From Nipponacmea schrenckii (taxonomy: Eukaryota > Mollusca > Gastropoda > Lottiidae): 64,000 bases of DNA. The position numbers and the translations under genes were made by a program. Positions 1 to 11,999 of this stretch are shown one piece after another (the stretch's first letter is position 1; the number at the start of each line of letters is the position of its first letter). The notes below the pieces were generated by a model. It had not been told where the DNA came from and did not search any database. It saw nothing but the letters and a program-made list of their open reading frames with translations. The stretch lies in NCBI GenBank assembly GCA_030562195.1, contig CM060199.1, positions 30,462,338 to 30,526,337 on the forward strand, read 5' to 3'.

Positions 1-1389
1 TAAACTGGTCGTCTGGTCATAATAAACTTGGGTTACATTACATTTCACTTGATCGATTTTTCGCGATAATTCAACAATATAATATTTAGCTACTTTCAGA
101 AATATCGTCACAATGTGTCATTGGGCCTTTAGACATTATCGATGGAAAGATAATGTTATGCATTACGTATAACATTTTTGTTGTTAAAGTTACAATGAAT
201 ATCTCTGATAACAGCCTCTTTCTAAAGGTTAATTTAGCATGAAATTATCTTCCATATTGATTGATAGAAAAGAGGTGATTATCATCTATTTATTCAATAT
301 TTAATTCCTATTTTCTATATTTATTTACGAAATTGCGACCGAGTCTTAACTATTTGTGAAGCCATTAATATTTACAGACAATATAAATGTAATGACAGAA
401 TAATTTTTCATTGATAATCGTGGGCTCACACAAGCGCTTGCTTACCGTATATATGTCCATCATTATTTTGTGGCTATAGTAATGTAGTATACAATAATTC
501 ATTGATAAATTCTTAACCTTATAGCAATCTTTTAAAAACATATGCTTGTCAAATCATTAAAAACATTTTACACCAACTGTCTACCAACAAGTTGTTTAAA
601 GTACAACAATTGAAAAACACTGGTTATAAGGAATTTTTTAGCCATATGAGTTTGTCGTAGAAACACTACCCGATTACAATTTAGTTTCTTTCTCCGCGGC
701 AAGATTTGGATGTTTATGAAACAGTTGTCTCATTGATGCTTGTTGTTGAGGATGAGTTGTAGGATGGCAGAAAGGATTTTGCGGTTTTCCTAATCAGAAG
801 CAGCGATTTCATGATTACAGCGACGAATTAAGCACTTCTTGTGGATTTCTAGTATGCATATTCCAGAGAACAGAAATGAAATAATTGTCAAATGCATACT
901 GCTCGAACTGAAAAGAATTGGGAAGAAAACGTCAACAATAATTATTTCTCTTGAGACTAAGAACAATTCAAATCTGGTGTACCAAATCACAATAGATTTT
1001 CAAATTACGTCAATCTGGTATTGAAGAACGTCTGTCGATCTAGACTGTATTTTAACATTTTAATTGCAGTCATTTCAAATGTGTTATGTTATAACACTGC
1101 GACAGCTGTCCCTAGCTAACTAGGAATAATTTAAATGAAGCTGATTGTGATATAGTTTTCATTGCATGTTGGTCAAATTGCATTATCTAATGTCTAATTT
1201 AGCTGTCTATAGTCAACAGGACAACGAATATATCCGTGTATCCGTTTACGATGAAACTTCCTGTTAACTAGAAACGAATCTAATGAAGTTATTGGGATGA
1301 TTATATTTTAATTATAGAATTTTTGTTCCGTTAACACGTGTCGGCTTCTACTTTTTGTGTTATTGATTTAATTCATCGGTATTACCCAT
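1..1389. other. Gene-free AT-rich DNA
   Basis: Only short chance open frames are present (the longest about 66 codons near 790-990). No splice-bounded homologous exon, repeat or hairpin stands out. Confidence 0.5.
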
Positions 1390-1905
1390 ATTATATGTAT
1401 GTTTTGATGTATGATGGTCTCATGCAGATGTACTTGTCTATTCCTTGGTTTTTGTGGTCATGTACTTGATCGCAGAATGATGAATCTGTCCATTTTATAC
1501 ACATGTACTTATGTATTTTAAAACTAATTGTACATTGAAATTATATATGGTTTTTGCTGTCATGTACTTGATCGTCGGAAGATAAATCTGTACATTATTT
1601 ACACATGTAATTGTGTATTTTAAAATAAATTGTACGTTGAAATAATACGTGATTTTCTGCGGTCGTGTGCATGGCCGCGGGAACTATATATTACATCCAT
1701 TTTATAAACAAATTGTAGGTTGAAAATCTGTCCATTTCATGCACATGTACTTGTGTATTTTTAAACAAATTGTACGTGGAGCATTGTATATTTATTTTGT
1801 GGTCATGGACTTGATCGCCGTAACATATATCTGTCCATTTGATACACATGTACTTGTGTATTTTTAGTATTTCAGACGAATTGTATATTGAGATATTATG
1901 TATTT
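1390..1905. repeat. Degenerate tandem repeat, ~102-bp unit
   Basis: A unit beginning 'tcatgtacttgatcg' recurs at about 1458, 1560, 1663 (diverged) and 1803. Each is followed by 'ctgtccattt..acacatgtacttgtgtatttt' and 'aattgtacgttgaaat'. Spacing is 102-103 bp for the first units and wider for the last, so one unit has rearranged. No coding potential is seen. Confidence 0.75.
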
Positions 1906-1911
1906 TCGATT

Positions 1912-2022
1912 ATTTTTTTTTTTTTTTTTTTTTTTTCCAATGTATTGCCCCATGGGCTGAATGTGAGACAGGACCATGTCCTTGTGTATTGGGCCTAATT
2001 CTGACCCATGTAAAATAAAGAG

Positions 2023-2055
<33 letters not shown>
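1912..2055 (+). mobile_element. Retroposon 3' end with (TTA)n tail
   Basis: A T-rich run is followed by a moderately GC-rich stretch, then AAATAAAGAG and a (TTA)n simple tail. This layout is typical of the 3' end of a short non-LTR retroposon. The 5' part was not found. The family cannot be named from the sequence alone. Confidence 0.45.
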
Positions 2056-3821
2056 ATGTAAATAGCCTTACAAAGCGAGAAGACATACGCCAACCAGTAG
2101 CATTGACTATACATTGTTACGTTAAGTTTGAAAGGATATTTCGAAAAATTACCAGATCATCGCGGAAATCAATAGGAAACATCTTTCAAATGACACTGAC
2201 CCACAAAAACCCAAAATACTCCTAACATTTAATTAAGCCTCCAAATTAAGCCAAATTTATTATGTTTTTTTATGTTTTGCTCTTACATTTATTAGATTTA
2301 TCCTATTCGGATCTTTTTATCTTTTGATTTGATCTAATCACGGCAATCTATCGAAGACTCGAGTATAAAGAGGTTAAAAAAGGGCTTATCCTCGCATACA
2401 TCATAGTTCTTTTTTAAGTGGTATTCAGCTGAACCGTTGTTTATGACATGTGATATCACATTTATGGCGGGTTTTGGTTATTACATTTATAAGTACATTT
2501 GTCATTACATTTATTGTTGATAATTATTAAATATAAATTATGGTGGCCATAACATATGGTTGATTTTTGTTACATTTATGAAGGGTATTATATTATCATG
2601 GATCTTATTTCATTTATTCCGATGAGTGTACTTTTGACTTAAATATTTGCAAACTAAACTGCCTTTTCTCCTTTGAATTCTTTTCAAATATGCACAAATG
2701 CATTTACTTCAATTTTTACTGTTTCACATTAGTGTTTTTCCCTTAGTGAAAATATTGTATTTCTTATTTTTTAGTTGAACTTCTATGGCATTTCATAAAA
2801 GTTACTACTTTACATGAATAAGTTTCTTAATACGATGTTAACACAATTTTTTATGCTTTAATGGTAACAAGTTTGATATCATTACCTGATAACAATAATT
2901 GTAGTCATCAAATCGTGTACGATATGACAGTTGAATCAATGTGATGTAATGATAGTAAACTTTTCTTTTTAAGGGGGAGAGTACTCTTTGGAAAATACTT
3001 GAGAAACACATCTCATTTTCTTTTGTTAGAGTTCGCCCCTCCTGTCTACTCTATCATGTTACCTATTGATAGTACATCAATAGGGTGTTATATACATTTC
3101 GATTATCGATACTAGAAAAAATTTCATATGACCGGTTGTAACTCAACAACGGACAATAAGTCTTCAAAGAAGTATCCTCGATTTGTACGATAGGTACATA
3201 ATTAAGGAAAATATTTGCAATTCTCGATTCCCATTCAATTCATTACCTACCCTACCCTCTGAATATGCGGCCCACTACCCAAACGTTTTCTATTAAACTG
3301 AGAATAGGATGGTGTTTATTCCTATTTAATGTTTATCGGTTGTGCAGTTTTAATATTTATAGAAATAGATGGATTGATATCATTCATATCATCACAAATA
3401 GATCTAGCGATAACTATTCATAATGACTGTGTTTAAACCTCATAGAAATGTATAAGTAACATGAGTAAAATTAAATGGTGGTATTCAAGCCCCAATGAAA
3501 AAATAGATCTTAGATAACAAAAGATAAATTATCAGCTTTCTGATCTTCGTTTTTTCTGTCTTAACGGTAATAGTTAACAACCAATAAAATGCAATAGAGC
3601 ATGAACAAGAAACACACAATATAGCAAAGAATATATTAGGTAGATTCATGGTTGTGTAATTGGTCAATAAAACTTGAAATAATAGATGGGAATCTAGTGG
3701 CATAGTTATTGTAATCAAGTTGCACACAGTATTATGCAGGGTCTTGTGCTTGATTCTTATTATGAATTCAGTAGTATTCTTGTCTTGTGCTTGAACTAGT
3801 ATATATTATGCTGTTTTATTA
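2056..3821. other. Intergenic, no gene seen
   Basis: AT-rich sequence with a few 'ttacattta' direct echoes at 2455-2580. The 80-codon minus-strand frame at 3485-3727 is hydrophobic but has no recognisable domain or supporting splice sites. Confidence 0.45.
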
Positions 3822-4934
3822 TGGAAGGGCATCGGTGCCAAAAGTCGATGTAAAGCAGAAATGTTAAATTCACTAATGTTATGTAGATAATACTGATATT
3901 CTGTGTTGTAAGTTCAAAGTAACACGTAAAATTACCATTAATGCATAATGCGAGTGTAAAAATTCATATGTTACATGTTTTAAGTGAAGAGATTTAACGT
4001 ATGTAACAAACGTCAAATGGTAAATTTTTACTCTTCATCTTTCACATAATTATTTTGTCTAAAAATATGGCTGAAGTGGGGAAGCAGATCATCAAGTTGA
4101 GAAGCACTGAGTTAGATATTATTTAAATTTAGGCCTGCTCATCTACTAGATCTAGTAATAGGCCTAGTACTAGTAACACCGCCACCGGTATTACAATGAC
4201 CACTTTGACCAATTTCTTCGATAATATCATAAGTTATATTATCACTTAGCCGTTCCCTTCGCCACTACTAATTTCAGTAACTTGGCTACCAAAAACCTTG
4301 GCCTGACACGTGATTTACACCGCACAAACGTGTACCGCTATATCGATAGTCTCTACTACCCAGTAGCCGAGTGGATAACAAAAAATGGGAGAATTTACTA
4401 CTCGGAAAACATGTATTTCAGTCTAGTGAGACTTTTCGAGACTTAGCAACGTGACGTCATTGGTAAAACGATTCTATGTTGAATGTCAAATGTAATGATA
4501 AAAATGTATTAAGTAAAGTGACAAAAGACAAGTGACGCGTGAAAAGTTCAAAAGGTTAAATGTTTTATGGAAGGTGATTACAGGCAAAATAATAATGTAA
4601 GATAGCTTGCCAGGCAAGGTAATATACGCCCACTGGCAGCATTGATTTCGAATAAAAAAATGTCAGTAAGGTTACAATTAGTGGAATGAAATATATGGGC
4701 TACTTTTTTCTAGGGGTCTCTAGTTTCATTAAAAACTGTCAAGAATTGTACTTAATAACAACTCATTAAATATTTTTCGGTATTTTTGTTATTTGCATTA
4801 GGGTTTACCCTTAATAATATTTTGATATTCTTAATTCTTAAAAGGGCTCATCCATGGTTTATATTAAACAATTTGGGCAAGTTTTGTCAAAAATGAATGT
4901 TTAGAGTGTTCATAAGCCAAAAGTTGAAAGCGTT

Positions 4935-7900
4935 ATCTAAATCTGCCAGTGCCAGGATATATGGCTGTCTCCCCGAGCGGGTGTAAGAAAACATTCATTT
5001 GAATCGTGTAGGCGACAGTACTTCTCGTTAAAACTGAGTTCTGAAACCACTTTTTTAGGGTGGTGAATGGCTCAGTGGTTGGCGAGTTGGACTGTCGTCT
5101 GCTAGGCGACTAGGTGCCGTGGGTTCGAATCCCGATCGGTGCGAGGAAATAAAAATTAGGTCTGATTCCTAGGCCCGTGCTTTCCCGGAACTACGAGATA
5201 GTAGTTTCCACCCCTCTATCTAAATCTGCCAGTGCCAGGATATATGGCTGTCTCCCCGAGCGGGTGTAAGAAAACATTCATTTGAATCGTGTAGGCGACA
5301 GTACTTCTCGTTAAAACTGAGTTCTGAAACCACTTTTTTAGGGTGGTGAATGGCTCAGTGGTTGGCGAGTTGGACTGTCGTCTGCTAGGCGACTAGGTGC
5401 CGTGGGTTCGAATCCCGATCGGTGCGAGGAAATAAAAATTAGGTCTGATTCCTAGGCCCGTGCTTTCCCGGAACTACGAGATAGTAGTTTCCACCCCTCT
5501 ATCTAAATCTGCCAGTGCCAGGATATATGGCTGTCTCCCCGAGCGGGTGTAAGAAAACATTCATTTGAATCGTGTAGGCGACAGTACTTCTCGTTAAAAC
5601 TGAGTTCTGAAACCACTTTTTTAGGGTGGTGAATGGCTCAGTGGTTGGCGAGTTGGACTGTCGTCTGCTAGGCGACTAGGTGCCGTGGGTTCGAATCCCG
5701 ATCGGTGCGAGGAAATAAAAATTAGGTCTGATTCCTAGGCCCGTGCTTTCCCGGAACTACGAGATAGTAGTTTCCACCCCTCTATCTAAATCTGCCAGTG
5801 CCAGGATATATGGCTGTCTCCCCGAGCGGGTGTAAGAAAACATTCATTTGAATCGTGTAGGCGACAGTACTTCTCGTTAAAACTGAGTTCTGAAACCACT
5901 TTTTTAGGGTGGTGAATGGCTCAGTGGTTGGCGAGTTGGACTGTCGTCTGCTAGGCGACTAGGTGCCGTGGGTTCGAATCCCGATCGGTGCGAGGAAATA
6001 AAAATTAGGTCTGATTCCTAGGCCCGTGCTTTCCCGGAACTACGAGATAGTAGTTTCCACCCCTCTATCTAAATCTGCCAGTGCCAGGATATATGGCTGT
6101 CTCCCCGAGCGGGTGTAAGAAAACATTCATTTGAATCGTGTAGGCGACAGTACTTCTCGTTAAAACTGAGTTCTGAAACCACTTTTTTAGGGTGGTGAAT
6201 GGCTCAGTGGTTGGCGAGTTGGACTGTCGTCTGCTAGGCGACTAGGTGCCGTGGGTTCGAATCCCGATCGGTGCGAGGAAATAAAAATTAGGTCTGATTC
6301 CTAGGCCCGTGCTTTCCCGGAACTACGAGATAGTAGTTTCCACCCCTCTATCTAAATCTGCCAGTGCCAGGATATATGGCTGTCTCCCCGAGCGGGTGTA
6401 AGAAAACATTCATTTGAATCGTGTAGGCGACAGTACTTCTCGTTAAAACTGAGTTCTGAAACCACTTTTTTAGGGTGGTGAATGGCTCAGTGGTTGGCGA
6501 GTTGGACTGTCGTCTGCTAGGCGACTAGGTGCCGTGGGTTCGAATCCCGATCGGTGCGAGGAAATAAAAATTAGGTCTGATTCCTAGGCCCGTGCTTTCC
6601 CGGAACTACGAGATAGTAGTTTCCACCCCTCTATCTAAATCTGCCAGTGCCAGGATATATGGCTGTCTCCCCGAGCGGGTGTAAGAAAACATTCATTTGA
6701 ATCGTGTAGGCGACAGTACTTCTCGTTAAAACTGAGTTCTGAAACCACTTTTTTAGGGTGGTGAATGGCTCAGTGGTTGGCGAGTTGGACTGTCGTCTGC
6801 TAGGCGACTAGGTGCCGTGGGTTCGAATCCCGATCGGTGCGAGGAAATAAAAATTAGGTCTGATTCCTAGGCCCGTGCTTTCCCGGAACTACGAGATAGT
6901 AGTTTCCACCCCTCTATCTAAATCTGCCAGTGCCAGGATATATGGCTGTCTCCCCGAGCGGGTGTAAGAAAACATTCATTTGAATCGTGTAGGCGACAGT
7001 ACTTCTCGTTAAAACTGAGTTCTGAAACCACTTTTTTAGGGTGGTGAATGGCTCAGTGGTTGGCGAGTTGGACTGTCGTCTGCTAGGCGACAAGGTGCCG
7101 TGGGTTCGAATCCCGATCGGTGCGAGGAAATAAAAATTAGGTCTGATTCCTAGGCCCGTGCTTTCCCGGAACTACGAGATAGTAGTTTCCACCCCTCTAT
7201 CTAAATCTGCCAGTGCCAGGATATATGGCTGTCTCCCCGAGCGGGTGTAAGAAAACATTCATTTGAATCGTGTAGGCGACAGTACTTCTCGTTAAAACTG
7301 AGTTCTGAAACCACTTTTTTAGGGTGGTGAATGGCTCAGTGGTTGGCGAGTTGGACTGTCGTCTGCTAGGCGACTAGGTGCCGTGGGTTCGAATCCCGAT
7401 CGGTGCGAGGAAATAAAAATTAGGTCTGATTCCTAGGCCCGTGCTTTCCCGGAACTACGAGATAGTAGTTTCCACCCCTCTATCTAAATCTGCCAGTGCC
7501 AGGATATATGTCTGTCTCCCCGAGCGGGTGTAAGAAAACATTCATTTGAATCGTGTAGGCGACAGTACTTCTCGTTAAAACTGAGTTCTGAAACCACTTT
7601 TTTAGGGTGGTGAATGGCTCAGTGGTTGGCGAGTTGGACTGTCGTCTGCTAGGCGACTAGGTGCCGTGGGTTCGAATCCCGATCGGTGCGAGGAAATAAA
7701 AATTAGGTCTGATTCCTAGGCCCGTGCTTTCCCGGAACTACGAGATAGTAGTTTCCACCCCTCTATCTAAATCTGCCAGTGCCAGGATATATGGCTGTCT
7801 CCCCGAGCGGGTGTAAGAAAACATTCATTTGAATCGTGTAGGCGACAGTACTTCTCGTTAAAACTGAGTTCTGAAACCACTTTTTTAGGGTGGTGAATGG

Positions 7901-9179
7901 CTCAGTGGTTGGCGAGTTGGACTGTCGTCTGCTAGGCGACTAGGTGCCGTGGGTTCGAATCCCGATCGGTGCGAGGAAATAAAAATTAGGTCTGATTCCT
8001 AGGCCCGTGCTTTCCCGGAACTACGAGATAGTAGTTTCCACCCCTCTATCTAAATCTGCCAGTGCCAGGATATATGGCTGTCTCCCCGAGCGGGTGTAAG
8101 AAACCATTCATTTGAATCGTGTAGGCGACAGTACTTCTCGTTAAAACTGAGTTCTGAAACCACTTTTTTAGGGTGGTGAATGGCTCAGTGGTTGGCGAGT
8201 TGGACTGTCGTCTGCTAGGCGACTAGGTGCCGTGGGTTCGAATCCCGATCGGTGCGAGGAAATAAAAATTAGGTCTGATTCCTAGGCCCGTGCTTTCCCG
8301 GAACTACGAGATAGTAGTTTCCACCCCTCTATCTAAATCTGCCAGTGCCAGGATATATGGCTGTCTCCCCGAGCGGGTGTAAGAAAACATTCATTTGAAT
8401 CGTGTAGGCGACAGTACTTCTCGTTAAAACTGAGTTCTGAAACCACTTTTTTAGGGTGGTGAATGGCTCAGTGGTTGGCGAGTTGGACTGTCGTCTGCTA
8501 GGCGACTAGGTGCCGTGGGTTCGAATCCCGATCGGTGCGAGGAAATAAAAATTAGGTCTGATTCCTAGGCCCGTGCTTTCCCGGAACTACGAGATAGTAG
8601 TTTCCACCCCTCTATCTAAATCTGCCAGTGCCAGGATATATGGCTGTCTCCCCGAGCGGGTGTAAGAAAACATTCATTTGAATCGTGTAGGCGACAGTAC
8701 TTCTCGTTAAAACTGAGTTCTGAAACCACTTTTTTAGGGTGGTGAATGGCTCAGTGGTTGGCGAGTTGGACTGTCGTCTGCTAGGCGACTAGGTGCCGTG
8801 GGTTCGAATCCCGATCGGTGCGAGGAAATAAAAATTAGGTCTGATTCCTAGGCCCGTGCTTTCCCGGAACTACGAGATAGTAGTTTCCACCCCTCTATCT
8901 AAATCTGCCAGTGCCAGGATATATGGCTGTCTCCCCGAGCGGGTGTAAGAAAACATTCATTTGAATCGTGTAGGCGACAGTACTTCTCGTTAAAACTGAG
9001 TTCTGAAACCACTTTTTTAGGGTGGTGAATGGCTCAGTGGTTGGCGAGTTGGACTGTCGTCTGCTAGGCGACTAGGTGCCGTGGGTTCGAATCCCGATCG
9101 GTGCGAGGAAATAAAAATTAGGTCTGATTCCTAGGCCCGTGCTTTCCCGGAACTACGAGATAGTAGTTTCCACCCCTCT
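4935..9179 (+). repeat. Satellite: 15 tandem copies of a 283-bp unit with tRNA-like pol III promoter
   Basis: Units start at 4935 and every 283 bp to 8897, exactly 15 copies. They are nearly identical: I saw only single-base changes, for example in the units at 6916 (CAAGG for CTAGG), 7482 (ATGTCTG) and 8048 (AAACCATT). Each unit carries a perfect A box TGGCTCAGTGG (5068-5078 in unit 1) and B box GGTTCGAATCC (5122-5132), 54 bp apart start to start. A GTCGT/GCGAC stem closes a 7-base loop CTGCTAG with serine-type anticodon GCT. The acceptor ends do not pair, so it is a SINE-like or relic tRNA head and not a working tRNA. Near-identity implies recent amplification or strong homogenisation. Confidence 0.92.
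5061..5142 (+). promoter_or_regulatory. Internal pol III promoter (A and B boxes) of first satellite unit
   Basis: The A box at 5068-5078 fits TRGYNNARNGG at every position and the B box at 5122-5132 fits the tRNA T-loop consensus. The same pair recurs every 283 bp in the other 14 units. No run of four or more T lies close downstream in the unit. The next is 'cttttttagg' just before the following A box, so a transcript could span nearly one unit. Activity is inferred. Confidence 0.6.
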
Positions 9180-10011
9180 AACTAAATATTTTCGATTTAT
9201 CTGATTTTCAATTGGGTTGATCCTTGGGAGGAAACAAATACTAAAGCCAAGTTTCATCAAAATCCATTCAAAATTGTTCTTTCTAGAGTGTTTACAAGCT
9301 AAATTTGAACCCATTTAAAAAACAAGGGCAATAACTTGTACAAAATATTTTTGATTTCAATAGGGTTCATCCTTGGGAGAAAACAAATACTCAGGCCAGG
9401 TTTCATTAAAATCCATTAAAAATTGTTCTCTCAAGAGTGTTTACAAGCTAAAATTGGACACGTTTTCAAGAACAAGGGCAATAACTCATACTAAATATTT
9501 TTCGATTACGCTGATCTTCAATAGGGTTTATCCTTGAGTTATAACATACTCTCACACCAAGTTTCATCAAAATCGGTCAAGAATTGCACATTGTAGAGTG
9601 TTTACGAGAACACGAACTCATACTAAATTTTTTAAGATTTCGCTGATTTTCAATAGGGTTCATCCTAGCGTGATCATAAACACTCATATTAAGTTTCATC
9701 TTTATCCGTCAAGAATTACACCTTGTAGAGTGTTTACGAGCAATTGTGGACGGACGGATCGACGGATGGACGGACGGACGGACGGATGTGGGTGACGACA
9801 ATATACGCCCCCATTTCATGTGGGCGTATTAAAAGGTGAAGAGGGAAAATGTAACATTTGACGTTTGTTACATGTGTTAAATCTCTTCACAAATAACATG
9901 TAGGGCCTAACATATGAATTTTTACACCCGCATTATGCATTACTGGCAATTTTACGTTTAACTTTGAACTTACAACACAGAATATCAATATTATCTACAT
10001 AACATTAGTAA

Positions 10012-11670
10012 GATAGCTTGCCAGGCAAGGTAATATACGCCCACTGGCAGCATTTATTTCAAATAAAAACTTTTCAGTAAGGTTACAATAAGTGGAATGA
10101 AAAATTAAACCTTCCAACCTATTTTTTTCTAGGGTCTCTAGTTTCATTAAAAACTGTCAAGAATTGTACCTAATAACAACTCATTAAATATTTTTCGGTA
10201 TTTTTATGATTTGCAATAGGGTTCAACCTTAATAATATTTTGATATTTTTAATTCTTAATAAGGCTCATCCTTGGTTGATATTAAACAATTTCAGCGAGT
10301 TTTGTCAAAAAGGAATGTTTAGAGTGCTCACAAGCCAAAAGTTGAAAGCGTTTTTGAAAACAGGCGCAATAACTGACACTAAATATTTTTCGATTTATCT
10401 GATTTTCAATAGGGTTTATCCTTGTGAGAAAACAAATACTAAAGCCAAGTTTCATCAAAATCCATTCAAAATTGTTCTTTCTAGAGTGTTTACGAGTTAA
10501 ATTGAACGCGTTTTCAAAAACAAGGTCAATAACTTGTACTAAATATTTTTCGATTTTCAATAGGGTTCATCCTTGGGAGACAACAAATACTCCAGCCAAG
10601 TTACATCAAAATCCATTAAGAATTGTTCTTTCTAGAGTGTTTACAAGCTAAAATTGAACGCGTTTTCAAGAAAAAGGGCTATAACTGACACTAAATATAT
10701 TTCTATTTTTTTGATTTATAATAGGGTTCATCCTTGGGTAAAAACAATTACTCAAGCCAAGTTTTATCAAAATCCATTAAGAATTGTTCTTTCTATAGTG
10801 CTTACAAGCTAAAATTGAACGCGTTTTCAAACACAAGGGCAATAACTGATACTAAATATTTTTCGATTTAACTGAATTTCAATAGGGTTCATCCTTGGGT
10901 GATTATAAATACTCATGCCAAGTTATGTCAAAATCGCTCAAGAATTGTGACTTGAGAGTGTTTACAAGGCAAAAATCCAACACACTTTATAGAACAAGGG
11001 CAATAATTCCTATTAAATATATTTCGATATGTGCTATTTTCGAAAGGGTTCATTCTTGGGTGATATTAAACAATTTCAGCAAGTTTCGTCAAAATCGGTC
11101 AATAACTGTGCTTCGTAGAGTGTTTACAAGCTAAAAATTGAACGCGTTTTCAAAAACAAGGGCAATAACTGATATTAATTTTTTTTCGATTTGACTGGTT
11201 TTCAATAGGCTTCATCCTTGGGTGATAACAAATACTCAGGCCAAGTTTCATTAAAATCCATTAAAAATTGTTCTCTCAAGAGTGTTTACAAGCTAAAATT
11301 GAACGCGTTTTCAAGAACAAGGGCAATAACTCATACTAAATGTTTTTCGATTTCGCTGATTTTCGAAAGGGTTATAACATACTCTCACACCAAGTTTCAT
11401 CAAAATCGGTCAAGAATTGCACGTTGTATAGTGTTTACGAGCCATTCAAGAACAAGGGCACGAACTCATACTAATTCTTTTCCGATTTCGCTGATTTTCA
11501 ATAGGGTTCATCCTTGCGTGATCATAAACACTCATATTAAGTTTCATCTAAATCCGTCAAGAATTACACCGTGTAGAGTGTTTACGAGCAATTGTGGACG
11601 GACGGACGGACGGACGGACGGACGGATGTGGGTGACGACAATATACGCCCCCCATTTCATGTGGGCGTAT
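10012..11670 (+). mobile_element. Mollusc microsatellite-bearing repeat, copy 2 (intact type)
   Basis: It has the same left end (GATAGCTTGCCAGGCAAGG) and right end (GGAC array at about 11597-11625, then 'gacgacaatatacgccc..gggcgtat') as copy 1, but no satellite. It contains roughly nine diverged sub-repeats of about 150 bp. It lies inside the right inverted end of the fold-back transposon, so it arrived after it. Frames of 75-181 codons on both strands here are fragmentary products of the sub-repeats and are not called as genes. Confidence 0.8.
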
Positions 11671-11723
11671 AAAAATAGACATTTCTGCTTGACATCGACT
11701 TTTGGCACCGATGCCCTTCCATA

Positions 11724-11991
11724 TCTAATTAGCAAACTGGACACAATTTTATTATTGACTTAGACTTTCTTTTCCATTTTTTACGATAACGGATAACCAC
11801 TGACATTATATCAATTTTACATGGGATTTTATAGGCATGTAAACTTGGATATTTAGAGTTTCTCCTTGTCACATCAAAGAAATAATTTTCAGGTTGATGA
11901 GGATATGTCTGCATTAGGGGTAGTTGAACCCTACTTCATTTTTAATGAATTCTAAATATATCCTTTTTTGCGTGTTTGAAGAATATGTGTC
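11724..11991. other. Unique spacer between two transposons
   Basis: No gene or repeat is recognised. It ends at the left target duplication ATAAAGCT of the next element. Confidence 0.45.
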
Positions 11992-11999
11992 ATAAAGCT

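Larger units (their letters stand above)
4601..9830 (+). mobile_element. Mollusc microsatellite-bearing repeat, copy 1 (carries satellite)
   Basis: It begins GATAGCTTGCCAGGCAAGG, then 'taatatacgcccactggcagc', and ends in a GGAC-type microsatellite followed by 'tgacgacaatatacgccc..gggcgtat'. The body is diverged direct sub-repeats containing 'aacaagggcaataact', 'tcaatagggttcatcctt' and 'gagtgtttacaag'. A 283-bp satellite (4935-9179) interrupts the body. Compared with the copy at 10012, about 25 bp are missing at the junction, which has CTAAAT microhomology. Short open frames in it are by-products of the sub-repeats. No transposition protein is seen. Confidence 0.8.
3822..11721. mobile_element. 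Fold-back DNA transposon with ~230-bp inverted ends, invaded twice
   Basis: The left end 3822-4051 (TGGAAGGGCATCGGTGCC...) is the reverse complement of a right end now split into 9831-10010 and 11671-11721. Both outer ends are flanked by TA, which would suit a Tc1/mariner-type 2-bp target duplication. Between them lie about 550 bp of unique DNA (4052-4600) and one copy of the mollusc repeat family (4601-9830). A second copy (10012-11670) sits inside the right inverted end. No transposase frame was found, so it is non-autonomous. The arms match clearly across their length with scattered differences. Confidence 0.75.

Noticed and set aside
790..1024. Overlapping 61-66 codon frames
   Set aside because: Mirror-strand chance frames in AT-rich DNA, with no homology.
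4935..9179. CRISPR-like array or functional tRNA-Ser gene cluster
   Set aside because: Units are identical over their full 283 bp with no variable spacers. The tRNA-like part lacks a pairing acceptor stem and has extra bases between the D and anticodon arms.
9598..11763. Open frames of 65-181 codons on both strands
   Set aside because: They recur in the inverted copy at 34624-35651 and follow the sub-repeat pattern (…FTS, RTRAIT…). They are by-products of a repeat, with no domain or gene structure.
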